Part shown: in pieces, positions 51,848 to 61,659 of the stretch
Numbering within the stretch: the first letter of the stretch is position 1
How the letters are laid out: each line of letters opens with the position of its first letter
DNA from: an uncultured Muribaculaceae bacterium
GTDB lineage: Bacteria > Bacteroidota > Bacteroidia > Bacteroidales > Muribaculaceae
DNA length: 64,000 bases
Assembly (NCBI GenBank): GCA_934636465.1
Contig: CAKUAR010000009.1
Span: 6,510 to 70,509 of the forward strand
Direction: 5' to 3'
Made by a program: the position numbers and the translations under genes
Notes under the pieces: generated by a model
The model's input: the letters and a program-made list of their open reading frames with translations, nothing else
Database searches by the model: none
Told to the model about the DNA's origin: nothing

Positions 51848-53179
51848 CTAAATTATGTTGGCACATTGTGCTATAATATTGTCGATGTCTGCCTTGGTCT
51901 GCATTTCGGTGGTGCAGAGAAGCAGTGTGCTGTCGTCGAGACGCAAGCCAAACTGGGCATTGGAGTGAAGCATGAGCTTGTGTTGCAGCTCGGCAGCACT
52001 GCCTTTGACCTTGATTACAAACTCGTTGAGGAACGGCTTGTCTGGGTAGGCAAGCTCAAATTTGCCGGTCTTGCACAGTTGCTCGGCAAGATAGTGGGCG
52101 TTGCTGTAGCCGATTTCGTTGACTTCCTTCAGACCCTGCTTGCCCATAAGCGACATATAGACGGTGATGTAGAGCGCCATGAGGCTCTCGTTGGAGCAGA
52201 TGTTGCTCGTGGCTTTTTCGCGGCGAATGTGCTGCTCACGCGCTTGGAGTGTGAGCACAAAGGTGCGCTTGCCGTCGGCGTCTTTGGTGGCACCAACGAT
52301 GCGGCCCGGCATTTTGCGAATGAGCGACTTGCGTGTGCACATATAGCCAACATAGGGGCCGCCGAAGTTCATGGGAATACCGAGGCTTTGGCCGTCGCCC
52401 ACGGCAATGTCGGCGTCCCACTCGCCAGGAGTTTTGATTACGGCGAGGTCAGATGCCACACAGTTCATGATGAGCAGAGCCTTGTTGGCGTGGCAAATGT
52501 CGGCCCAGCCGGTGAAGTCCTCAAGAATGCCATAGAAGTTAGGCGAGGCAACTATCACGCCTGCCACGTCGCCTTTTTGGATTTTGCTATCGAAGTCGGC
52601 TTTTGAAACCACGCCGCCATCTTGTGCAATCTCCTCAACTACCACTCCGTGATATTTGGCGTAGGTCTTGACCACGCGCATCACTATGGGATTGATGGTG
52701 GAAGAAACAAGCACTTTGTTGCGCTTCTTGGCGTTGGCGCAAGCCATCATCATTGCCTCGGCAGTGGCGGTGCAGCCGTCGTACATAGATGCATTGCTGA
52801 CTTCCATGCCTGTTAGTTGAGCCATGAGGCTCTGGTACTCAAATATGTATTGGAGCGTGCCTTGTGAAATCTCTGCCTGATAGGGAGTGTAGGAAGTGAG
52901 GAACTCGCTGCGCTCAACAATGTTGCTGACGATAGATGGAGAGTAGTGGTCGTAGCAGCCAGCGCCGATGAAGCAGTTGAGCTGCTTGTTGTGAGAGCCG
53001 AGGCTGTCGAAGAACTTGCGCACCTCGATTTCGCTCATCTCGCTTGGTAGGTTGTACTCGCGCTTGAGGGTGAGCTGCTCAGGAATGTCGCTGTAGAGGT
53101 CATCTAAGCTTTTCACGCCGCAAGTGTGGAGCATGGAGCTCACATCTTCGGGGGTGTGAGGAAAATATTTGTAACTCAT
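51848..53179 (-). CDS. gcvPA: Glycine dehydrogenase (decarboxylating) subunit 1
   Basis: 443 residues, the N-terminal half of P-protein. Features are YFPHTPEDVSSML at the start, FIGAGCYDHYSPSIV, PYQAEISQGTLQYIFEYQ, MYDGCTATAEAMMMA and GMPMNFGGPYVGY-type core motif (GIPMNFGGPYVGY). It lacks the catalytic PLP lysine, which lies in GcvPB. Sits between gcvH and gcvPB, all co-directional. Confidence 0.95.
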   Translation of the reverse strand: MSYKYFPHTPEDVSSMLHTCGVKSLDDLYSDIPEQLTLKREYNLPSEMSEIEVRKFFDSLGSHNKQLNCFIGAGCYDHYSPSIVSNIVERSEFLTSYTPYQAEISQGTLQYIFEYQSLMAQLTGMEVSNASMYDGCTATAEAMMMACANAKKRNKVLVSSTINPIVMRVVKTYAKYHGVVVEEIAQDGGVVSKADFDSKIQKGDVAGVIVASPNFYGILEDFTGWADICHANKALLIMNCVASDLAVIKTPGEWDADIAVGDGQSLGIPMNFGGPYVGYMCTRKSLIRKMPGRIVGATKDADGKRTFVLTLQAREQHIRREKATSNICSNESLMALYITVYMSLMGKQGLKEVNEIGYSNAHYLAEQLCKTGKFELAYPDKPFLNEFVIKVKGSAAELQHKLMLHSNAQFGLRLDDSTLLLCTTEMQTKADIDNIIAQCANII

Positions 53180-53245
53180 TATGGAAAAATAACTGAGGTT
53201 TTTGGGTTTGGAAAAATAGAGAGAGGAGAGAGAAAACGCATTGGC

Positions 53246-53626
53246 TTATTCACCAATGAATTTCTTGTAGGCTGCGGCGTCCATGAGGTTGTCGAGCTCG
53301 CTCTTGTCGCTGAGTTGCACTTTGATAATCCAGTTGGCGAAAGCGTCTTTGTTGATGAGTCCAGGCTCGTCTTCAAGTGAGTCGTTAACTTCAACCACTG
53401 TGCCTGACACAGGAGAATTGAGGTCGCTGGCAGCCTTAACGCTCTCTACTGCGCCAAACTCCTCGCCTGCGCTAACCTCGTCGTCAACGTCGGGCATGTC
53501 AACATAGACCACATTGCCAAGCTCGTGCTGTGCATAGTCGGTGATGCCAATGAAGCCGAAATCGCCTTCCACTTTGATAAACTCGTGAGATTCGCTGTAG
53601 TACAAACCGTCGATAATGTTGCTCAT
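53246..53626 (-). CDS. gcvH: Glycine cleavage system H protein
   Basis: 126 residues, the lipoylated swinging-arm carrier between P-, T- and L-proteins. The lipoylation lysine is in GAVESVKAASDLNSP (~residue 63). The fold markers GITDYAQHELGNVVYVD and WIIKVQLSD are intact. Lipoate would be attached by the LplA encoded at the head of the same operon, or by the LipB/LipA route if present elsewhere. Confidence 0.96.
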   Translation of the reverse strand: MSNIIDGLYYSESHEFIKVEGDFGFIGITDYAQHELGNVVYVDMPDVDDEVSAGEEFGAVESVKAASDLNSPVSGTVVEVNDSLEDEPGLINKDAFANWIIKVQLSDKSELDNLMDAAAYKKFIGE

Positions 53627-53704
53627 AATGTTTTATGTTTTTTAATTTGTTGTTTTTTATTGCTGATTTGAAATTTTATAGATGCGGAGAATGAGGGGGG
53701 AAAA

Positions 53705-54796
53705 TCATTTCTTGTAGCTTTTCTTGAAGAATTTCTTTTTCACCACTTCGGCCTCAAAGAACTTTTTGCGTATGTGCACAGAAAGCTTGGTGCCGAGGGC
53801 GGCATACTCGGCGTCAACGAGGGCAAAAGCAATGCTCTTGTCAACCGAAATGCCGTGATAGCCGGTGGTGATGTAGCCCACCACCTTGTCGCCGGCAAGC
53901 ACCTCGTAGCCGTGGCGCGGAATGGCGCGGTCTTTGAGTTCAAGACCCACGAGTTTTTTGCTCACACCTTCGGCTTTTTGCTTTACAAGCGCGTCTTTGC
54001 CTATGAAGTCGGCTTTGTCGAGCTTCACGAAAAATCCGAGACCAGCCATGAGCGGAGTGATGTCGGCACTAAGCTCATCGCCGTAGAGCGGCAGACCCAC
54101 CTCAAAGCGCAGTGTGTCGCGGCAGCCAAGTCCGCAGGGCTGCACTCCGGCTGCAATCAGCAAATCCCAATATTTGCGTATCTCGTCGTGAGAGGCATAT
54201 ATCTCAAAACCGTCTTCACCAGTGTAGCCTGTGCGGCTAACGATGACTTTTTCGCCGTCGCGCTCCACCACTTTGAACGTGTAGAACGTGAGGTCGGCGG
54301 CCTCGATGCCGAGCACGTCGCGGAGCGTGGCCTCGGAGTTCGGGCCTTGCACGGCTATTTGCCCATAAATGTCGCTCTGATGGTCAACGGTGACATTGAA
54401 TTTTGCGACATGCTCCTTAATCCATGCCACATCTTTGTCGATGTTGGCGGCGTTGATGACCAGAAAGAAGTCGTTGTCGCCGTTTTTATACACCAGCAGG
54501 TCGTCAACAGTGCCTCCGTCGGGGTAGAGCATCATGCCATAGGCTATTTTTCCGGCCTCAAGCACTGACACGTCGTTGGTGAAAATGTAGTTGACGAATT
54601 TTTCGGCTTCAGGACCGGTCACTTGCACCTCGCCCATGTGTGAAACGTCGAAAATGCCGACATTGTTGCGAACCGCATTGTGCTCGGTGATGATGTCTTT
54701 GTATTGAATGGGCATGTCGAAGCCGCCAAAGGGGCTAATCAGCGCGCCAAGCGCCACATGCTTGTCATAAAGACAGGTTTTTTTGTTTTCAGCCAT
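53705..54796 (-). CDS. gcvT: Aminomethyltransferase (T protein)
   Basis: 363 residues. Transfers the aminomethyl carbon from H-protein to tetrahydrofolate, releasing ammonia. Signatures are PFGGFDMPIQYKDI, FDVSHMGEVQVTGP (with the catalytic-region Asp), SRTGYTGEDGFEIY, and ACGVQPCGLGCRDTLRFEVG-like core (GLGCRDTLR). Normal length. Twelve bases separate it from the lplA stop upstream. Confidence 0.96.
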   Translation of the reverse strand: MAENKKTCLYDKHVALGALISPFGGFDMPIQYKDIITEHNAVRNNVGIFDVSHMGEVQVTGPEAEKFVNYIFTNDVSVLEAGKIAYGMMLYPDGGTVDDLLVYKNGDNDFFLVINAANIDKDVAWIKEHVAKFNVTVDHQSDIYGQIAVQGPNSEATLRDVLGIEAADLTFYTFKVVERDGEKVIVSRTGYTGEDGFEIYASHDEIRKYWDLLIAAGVQPCGLGCRDTLRFEVGLPLYGDELSADITPLMAGLGFFVKLDKADFIGKDALVKQKAEGVSKKLVGLELKDRAIPRHGYEVLAGDKVVGYITTGYHGISVDKSIAFALVDAEYAALGTKLSVHIRKKFFEAEVVKKKFFKKSYKK

Positions 54797-54808
54797 AGTG
54801 TGATATAT

Positions 54809-55783
54809 TTATTGAAATATTAAATTGACAAAATCGTCGTTAGATAGATTGTGTATGATTTCGGCAACGTTAACGCCGCTTATTGCGCGAGCCACGTCGT
54901 CGGGTGCAAAGTTGCAGCCACGGAGCTTGCTGATTAGCCCTTCGTCGAGATTGCCTATGAGGAAGAAGTCTCCAGCTATGTTGACCTCTTTAATTTCGTT
55001 GTGGTTGAGCACAAAGCTCACTTCTATCTCACCCACTGACTCTATGCGCTTTTTTTTGACAAGATTGCATCGTGGATTGTTGCCGTAGATGAATTCGGGT
55101 GTGAGATAGGTTTGGGTAATCTCATTGATTTCTGCCACGTCGGAGTCTTGAAGCGCAATCTCGCCGTCGCAAAGGTGGGTGCGCACGAAGTGCTTGAAAT
55201 CCTCGATGCTGATGCTGGAGTGGCGGTTAATGGTGGTGATGTGCTGCTTCACAGAGTCAACGCCCTTTGACTGGAGCTTAGCCGTGGACGGCGTGATGGC
55301 GTTGAGCATGTTTTGCATGTCGGTGTCGTAGAGCATTGTGCCATGCACTATGCTGCGGTCCGGCAGGTGATAGAACGCGTTGCCCGACACCTTGAGGCCG
55401 TCAATGAGAATGTCGTTGCGACCGCCTGCGGTGGCGTTGAGCCCAAGCTCTCGTAGCATGTTTGCCACAGCGGTGGTGTAGGCACTGAAAGTGAACGTGA
55501 CGTTGTCGCTCTTGGTGATGTAGGAGAACATTATGTTGCTGAAATCGGCATACACACAGCCGCCACCGCTTTTGCGGCGATAGACCTGAATGTTGTGCGA
55601 CTTGCAGTAGTCGAGGTTCACCTCATTGGCAATAAGCTGATTGCGACCGAAAATGACCGTTGGCGCAACTTGCCACATGAAAAAAATGTCGTCATCGGAG
55701 ATTATGCGTGCTGCATACTCCTCCATAGCCAGATAAAATGGCAAAATGCGAGTGGAATCGTCTGGAAGTCTCAGATATTTCAT
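54809..55783 (-). CDS. lplA: Lipoate-protein ligase A
   Basis: 324 residues. Activates free lipoate with ATP and joins it to the lysine of lipoyl domains. Signatures are RNQLIANEVN, RRKSGGGCVYAD, the catalytic lysine in LKVSGNAFY and SIVHGTMLYD, followed by the C-terminal accessory domain (about 245-324). First gene of the gcv operon, with a TAACTTTG promoter box upstream at 55803-55810. It implies scavenging of lipoate for H-protein, suited to gut-type niches (inference). Confidence 0.94.
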   Translation of the reverse strand: MKYLRLPDDSTRILPFYLAMEEYAARIISDDDIFFMWQVAPTVIFGRNQLIANEVNLDYCKSHNIQVYRRKSGGGCVYADFSNIMFSYITKSDNVTFTFSAYTTAVANMLRELGLNATAGGRNDILIDGLKVSGNAFYHLPDRSIVHGTMLYDTDMQNMLNAITPSTAKLQSKGVDSVKQHITTINRHSSISIEDFKHFVRTHLCDGEIALQDSDVAEINEITQTYLTPEFIYGNNPRCNLVKKKRIESVGEIEVSFVLNHNEIKEVNIAGDFFLIGNLDEGLISKLRGCNFAPDDVARAISGVNVAEIIHNLSNDDFVNLIFQ

Positions 55784-55802
55784 ATTAAGACCAACTAATA
55801 AC

Positions 55803-55810
55803 CAAAGTTA
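55803..55810 (-). promoter_or_regulatory. -7 box for the lplA-gcv operon
   Basis: Minus-strand TAACTTTG (TAnnTTTG), 20 bases before the lplA ATG. The short leader leaves no room for a glycine riboswitch between box and start. Confidence 0.6.
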
Positions 55811-55843
55811 CTATTTATTTTGCAGTTATGTGCGTTTTTTGAA

Positions 55844-55887
55844 CAAAAAAGTGGGCAAATGCCGGTGAATGACATTTGCCCACTTTA
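55844..55887 (-). terminator. Terminator of the S9 peptidase gene
   Basis: Fourteen-base stem AAAGTGGGCAAATG / CATTTGCCCACTTT with a T run on the minus-strand 3' side, just past the peptidase stop. Confidence 0.85.
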
Positions 55888-55912
55888 TGATTGGGTGCTG
55901 TGAGAGCGGTTG

Positions 55913-58129
55913 TTACTTAACGTTGCACTTCACAACGGATTTGCCTATGGCGTTTTCTTTTTGTTTCTCCTTTGCCACAGAGTCTTGCTGTGCCTTGTAG
56001 GCCTTGGCAGCCTCGCTTTGGGGCTTGAGCCAAGTGTCGAACCAGCGGAAGAACTCACGTTGCCACAGCACAGAGTTTTGCGGCTGGAGAATCCAGTGGT
56101 TTTCTTCGGGGAATGTAATCATGCGTGCAGGCAGGTTGCGCATGCGTGCGGCATTGAATGCCTGGGTGCCTTGTGTGAAGACGATGCGATAGTCTTTTTC
56201 GCCACAAGTGACCATGATTGGGCGGTTCCAGTTTTGCACATAGTTCTTGGGGTTGGCCACGCTATATGACTTTTGTGCAGTGGCATTGCCTTTGTCCCAG
56301 AATGCGCCGCCGAGGTCCCAGTTGACAAACCACATTTCTTCGGTCTCGAGGTATTGAGCCTCAAGGTTGAAGATGCCGGCGTGAGCCAAGAAGCAAGCGA
56401 AACGGTCGTTGTGGTTGCCAGCCAGCCAATACACCGAGTAGCCGCCGTAGCTTGCACCAGTTGCGCCGATGTGGTCAACGTCGATGTAAGGCTCTTTCTT
56501 CATGTAGTCAACAGCGCTGAGGTAGTCTTTCATGTTCTGACCACCGTAGTCGCCAGAAATCTGGGCATTCCACTCGGTGCCGAAGCCAGGAAGACCGCGG
56601 CGGTTAGGCAAAATGACGATGTAGCCGTGGCTTGCCATGATGCGTATGTTCCAGCGGTAAGACCAGAATTGGCTTACGGGCGATTGCGGGCCACCCTCGC
56701 AGAAGAGCAGAGCAGGATATTTCTTGTTGGGGTCGAATTGTGGTGGATAGGCAACCCAAGTGACCATCTGCTTGCCGTCGGTGGTGGGAACGAGAACTTT
56801 CTTTACAGTGATAGAGTCGAGCTTAGAGAGCAACTCGTCGTTGACAGTGGTGAGTTTTAATGGTTCGCTGCCCACTTTCACGCTGAACACCTCGCTTGGC
56901 GAGAGGTAGGACTGACGGAGAGTGACAACAGTATCGTTGCCCACAGGCACGATGGTGCCGTAGTCAAACTGGCCAGAGGCGATGGTATCGACCTGCTGTG
57001 TCTCGACATTGATGCGGAACATGGGGATTGTGCCGCCAAAAGGTGCGCTGAAATAGATGTATTTCTCATCGGGCGACCACTGCAAGTCGTCGGCAGTGTA
57101 GTCCCAGTTGACAGTGAGGTCTTTTTTCTCGCCAGACTTCAAGTCCATGACGAAGATGCGGTTCTTGTCGGCCTCATAGCCGTCGTGCTCCATAGAGAGC
57201 CAAGCCATCTTGTTGCCGCTGGGCGAGATGCGAGGGTTGGTGTCGTAGCCCATCATGCCCTCGGTGAGGTTAGTGGTCTTGCCGCTTTCGAGGTCGTAGC
57301 GATAGAGGTCGCTATTTGTGGAGAACGCATATTCCTTGCCGGTCTTTTTGCGGCTCACATAGATGAGGCTCTTGCTGTCGGCAGTCCAAGCCAGCGACTC
57401 AACGCCACCAAAAGGCTTCATTGGAGCTTCGTAAGGCTCGCCTTCGAGCACGTCTTTGAGGTTGCTGACCTTGGAGTCAGAGAAATCGCCAACAAATGGG
57501 TGAGGAATGGTATTGACCCACTCGTCCCAGTGCTTATACATGATGTCGTCCTCAATGCGAGCCTCGGCTTTTTTGAGGTCGGGGTAGTAGTCTTGCACGC
57601 TCTTGCCATATTTGACTTGTGAAATCAGCACGATTTTCTTCTCATCGGGTGAGATTACAAAGCCGTCAACGCCATTTTCCACATCGGAAATGCACTTGCG
57701 GTCGCCACCGTCGCTGTCCATAACCCACACTTGTGGACCTTTGTCGCCGTCGCTATAGATGAACGCAATTTTTTTGCCGCCGTCAATCCACACGGCATTT
57801 GATTCCGACTTTTTGGTTTTGGTGATTTGCTTGGCATTTTTGCCGTCGATGTCCATGACCCAAAGCTCGCGGTTTGACTTGTTCTGCTCCACGCTGGAGT
57901 AGGACACGCCATAGAGCACTTTCTTGTGGTCGGGCGACACTTGCGGGTCGCTCACGCGGCCAAAGGCGTTGAGGATTTCGGGTGAGAAAAATCCGTCGTC
58001 AACATTGACTTGGGGCTTCTCGATGATTGGCCCGTCGTCGTCATTGCCACCCGCTTTGGGGGTGTTACATGCAGTGGTAGCGGAGAGCGCTAACAAAGAT
58101 GCCATAATCGTTGGTTTAAAGTAATTCAT
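55913..58129 (-). CDS. S9-family (dipeptidyl-peptidase IV/acylaminoacyl-peptidase-like) serine peptidase, probable lipoprotein
   Basis: 738 residues. The N-terminus MNYFKPTIMASLLALSATTACN looks like a lipoprotein signal with a weak lipobox (TTAC) and a NDDD acidic stretch soon after. About 50-480 is a WD/beta-propeller of the TolB type (SPDEKKIVLIS, SPSGNKMAWLS, SPDEKYIYFS). The C-terminal alpha/beta hydrolase domain has the nucleophile in GATGASYGGYSVY, acid in CGEKDYRIV and His in PEENHWI. Cleaves peptides in the periplasm or at the surface. It ends at a strong terminator. Confidence 0.92.
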   Translation of the reverse strand: MNYFKPTIMASLLALSATTACNTPKAGGNDDDGPIIEKPQVNVDDGFFSPEILNAFGRVSDPQVSPDHKKVLYGVSYSSVEQNKSNRELWVMDIDGKNAKQITKTKKSESNAVWIDGGKKIAFIYSDGDKGPQVWVMDSDGGDRKCISDVENGVDGFVISPDEKKIVLISQVKYGKSVQDYYPDLKKAEARIEDDIMYKHWDEWVNTIPHPFVGDFSDSKVSNLKDVLEGEPYEAPMKPFGGVESLAWTADSKSLIYVSRKKTGKEYAFSTNSDLYRYDLESGKTTNLTEGMMGYDTNPRISPSGNKMAWLSMEHDGYEADKNRIFVMDLKSGEKKDLTVNWDYTADDLQWSPDEKYIYFSAPFGGTIPMFRINVETQQVDTIASGQFDYGTIVPVGNDTVVTLRQSYLSPSEVFSVKVGSEPLKLTTVNDELLSKLDSITVKKVLVPTTDGKQMVTWVAYPPQFDPNKKYPALLFCEGGPQSPVSQFWSYRWNIRIMASHGYIVILPNRRGLPGFGTEWNAQISGDYGGQNMKDYLSAVDYMKKEPYIDVDHIGATGASYGGYSVYWLAGNHNDRFACFLAHAGIFNLEAQYLETEEMWFVNWDLGGAFWDKGNATAQKSYSVANPKNYVQNWNRPIMVTCGEKDYRIVFTQGTQAFNAARMRNLPARMITFPEENHWILQPQNSVLWQREFFRWFDTWLKPQSEAAKAYKAQQDSVAKEKQKENAIGKSVVKCNVK

Positions 58130-58179
58130 AAAGATTTAATATGTTAAATAATTTGGTTTTTCATATTGTAATCAATGAG

Positions 58180-58187
58180 CAAAAATA
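58180..58187 (-). promoter_or_regulatory. -7 box for the S9 peptidase gene
   Basis: Minus-strand TATTTTTG (TAnnTTTG), about 50 bases before the ATG. Confidence 0.5.
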
Positions 58188-58294
58188 CATAAAAACCGCT
58201 GATTTTTTAGAGTAATTACTAAAAAGGCGTGAGTTTTGTGCGTTTTTTGCGGCAAGATGAACCGCACCGTGGCAGAATATCGGGGCAAACTTGG

Positions 58295-58325
58295 TGTTCT
58301 GCGTGCGATTTGCATTATCTTTGCA
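58295..58325 (+). promoter_or_regulatory. Promoter block of trpS (near-copy of the dxs-operon promoter)
   Basis: TATCTTTG at 58316-58323 lies 26 bases before the trpS ATG. The block TGTTCTGCGTGcGATTTGCA... matches 33765-33795 at 30 of 31 positions while the surrounding sequence differs. Confidence 0.7.
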
Positions 58326-58328
58326 TAA

Positions 58329-59447
<1,119 letters not shown>

Positions 59448-59500
59448 CAACATCGCCACCAGAGAGCGGTGGCGCGAAATAAAGATATTTTTGGATAGTG

Positions 59501-59532
59501 AGGGCTGTGCCGCGATGTCGTGACACAGCCCT
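59501..59532 (+). terminator. Convergent terminator between trpS and the YgiQ gene
   Basis: Stem AGGGCTGTG / CACAGCCCT with a short unpaired interior, then TATTGCGTGTTTTTT. A second small stem (CGCCACC / GGTGGCG) lies at 59454-59474. Confidence 0.6.
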
Positions 59533-59583
59533 TATTGCGTGTTTTTTGCAGAGGTGTGCTGCTGGTTGGCACACTCGTTGCGG

Positions 59584-61659
59584 CTACTTGCGGCGCTTGT
59601 TGCGAGGGTTGGGGTGCTGCTGGCGCATGCCACCGTCGTTGTTACGCCTGTCTTGTGGCGCTTGTGGGTGGTTGTGGCCACTGCCGGCGCGTCGGCGCTG
59701 CGGTGCGCTCGTGGTGCGCATTTCGCATGCTTGCCGTGGAGTGGGAGCGTGGCGTGGCGACAATGATGGCTGCTGCTGCGGTGTGGTGTGAGAGTAGAGG
59801 GCCGCGGCGAGGTCGGGGCGGTGAAGCCGGCGCAGAGAGTCGAGAATGGCTCGCTTATAGTTGCTCTCATACCAGAAAAAGTATTTGCGCTGGGCAAGCT
59901 TTTCTTCTTGCGTGTGGGCGCAATAGGTTGGTTTGAGAGTGTAGGGGTGTATGCCGGTGTAATAGATTTCGGTGGAAACCGTCATGGGTGTGGGGGTGAA
60001 GTCCTGCACTTGTTCAAGATGAAAGTTCAGGTTTTTGGTGATGACGGCAAGTTCTGCCATAGTCTCCTCAGTGCAACCAGGGTGCGATGAAATGAAGTAG
60101 GGTATGAGCTGCTGGTTGAGGTGATGTTTGGCGTTGACGCGGTCGAAAAGCTCCTTGAACTTATAGAACAGGTCGAATGACGGTTTGCGCATGATGCGCA
60201 GCACGTCGTCGCTGGTGTTTTCTGGAGCCACTTTTAGACGACCTGAAACGTGGTTGCAAATAAGCTCCTCGTTGTAGGTGGCATTTATGCGGTCGATGCG
60301 CTCATCGCCAGTGCGGTGCATTGACAGGTCGTAGCGTACGCCACTGCCAATGAACGATTTTTTGACCTCTGGCAAGGCATCTACGCTGTGGTAAATGTCG
60401 AGCAGTGCGCTGTGGTCGGTGTTGAGGTTTGGGCATGGCTTGGGATAGAGGCACGATGGGCGCACACAGCGCTTGCACTTGTTGAGGTCGCGGCCGTGAA
60501 GAGAATACATGTTGGCTGACGGTCCGCCAAGGTCGGAAATGTAGCCCTTGAAATCGTCCATTTGCACCACTTGCTGCACTTCGCGCATAATGGATTTCTT
60601 GCTGCGCGAGGCTATGAACTTGCCTTGATGAGCCGAGATAGTGCAGAATGCACAGCCGCCAAAGCAGCCGCGGTGCATGTTGACGGAGTGGCGTATCATT
60701 TCGTAGGCCGGAATGCGTTTGCCATTGTAGCGAGGGTGCGGAAGCCTGGTGTAAGGCAGGTCGAACGACTCGTCGATTTCTTCAGTTGTCATGGGCGGAT
60801 TGGTGCGGTTGACCTTGATTGCCATGTTGCCTGTCTTTTGCCACAAGTCGTGCCCGAACCACTGGTTTGACTCAATTTCCACAGCCTTGAAGTTTTGAGC
60901 CTGCTTCATCTTGTCGGCAAGACACTCCTCGTAGGAGTGGAGCACAATGTCGCTGCCAGAAGTGGGTATCTCGCTGACAGGGCGGCGGACAACCGTCTGC
61001 GGAATGTCGGTGATGTCGGCTATGGAGTAGCCGTCGTTGAGGCGCTGTGCAAGTTCGATTATGGGCTTCTCGCCCATGCCATATATGAGCATGTCGGCAG
61101 GGCTGTCGGCCAAAATTGAGGGGAGGAGGCGGTCTTGCCAGTAGTCGTAGTGCGCCACACGGCGCAGTGATGCCTCAATGCCGCCCACTACAACCGGCAC
61201 GTCGGGAAAAAGCCGCTTGAGTATCTCGCTATAGACGATGGTGGGATAGTCGGGGCGCGCTCCGGCACGACCGTCTGGGGTGTAGGCATCGTCGGTGCGA
61301 CGGCGGCGGTTGGCTGTGTAGTGGTTGACCATAGAGTCCATGGCACCAGCCGACACGCCGAAAAACAGCCGTGGGCGGCCGAGCTTCTTGAAATCGCGCA
61401 AGTCGTCACGCCAGTTTGGCTGCGGCACAATGGCCACATTGTAGCCATGAGCCTCAAGCACACGGCCTATGACGGCCGCTCCCATAGAGGGGTGGTCGAT
61501 GTAGGCATCGCCCGAAAAGAAAATCACGTCGATGTGGTCCCAGCCCAGATGTTCCACTTCTTTGACCGTGGTGGGTAACCACTGGCGGCTTATGTGGTGA
61601 AATTGCGTATGGGCGGCGGTGTTGCTGCTGTGCTGCTGTCGTTTGCTATTTTGTGTCAC
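59584..61659 (-). CDS. YgiQ-family radical SAM protein
   Basis: 691 residues. The radical SAM cluster is CFGGCAFC (~330), binding a 4Fe-4S cluster and SAM. It is preceded by the YgiQ N-terminal domain (PTTVKEVEHLGWDHIDVI, GSDIVLHSYEEC) and followed by ISSHPGCTEETM and PTPMTVSTEIYYTG. The last ~75 residues are a low-complexity Pro/Gln/Arg/Asn tail. The start is GTG 61659, overlapping the uvrB stop (GTGA). Family function is unknown, though it resembles B12/radical SAM-like enzymes. Confidence 0.93.
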   Translation of the reverse strand: MTQNSKRQQHSSNTAAHTQFHHISRQWLPTTVKEVEHLGWDHIDVIFFSGDAYIDHPSMGAAVIGRVLEAHGYNVAIVPQPNWRDDLRDFKKLGRPRLFFGVSAGAMDSMVNHYTANRRRRTDDAYTPDGRAGARPDYPTIVYSEILKRLFPDVPVVVGGIEASLRRVAHYDYWQDRLLPSILADSPADMLIYGMGEKPIIELAQRLNDGYSIADITDIPQTVVRRPVSEIPTSGSDIVLHSYEECLADKMKQAQNFKAVEIESNQWFGHDLWQKTGNMAIKVNRTNPPMTTEEIDESFDLPYTRLPHPRYNGKRIPAYEMIRHSVNMHRGCFGGCAFCTISAHQGKFIASRSKKSIMREVQQVVQMDDFKGYISDLGGPSANMYSLHGRDLNKCKRCVRPSCLYPKPCPNLNTDHSALLDIYHSVDALPEVKKSFIGSGVRYDLSMHRTGDERIDRINATYNEELICNHVSGRLKVAPENTSDDVLRIMRKPSFDLFYKFKELFDRVNAKHHLNQQLIPYFISSHPGCTEETMAELAVITKNLNFHLEQVQDFTPTPMTVSTEIYYTGIHPYTLKPTYCAHTQEEKLAQRKYFFWYESNYKRAILDSLRRLHRPDLAAALYSHTTPQQQPSLSPRHAPTPRQACEMRTTSAPQRRRAGSGHNHPQAPQDRRNNDGGMRQQHPNPRNKRRK

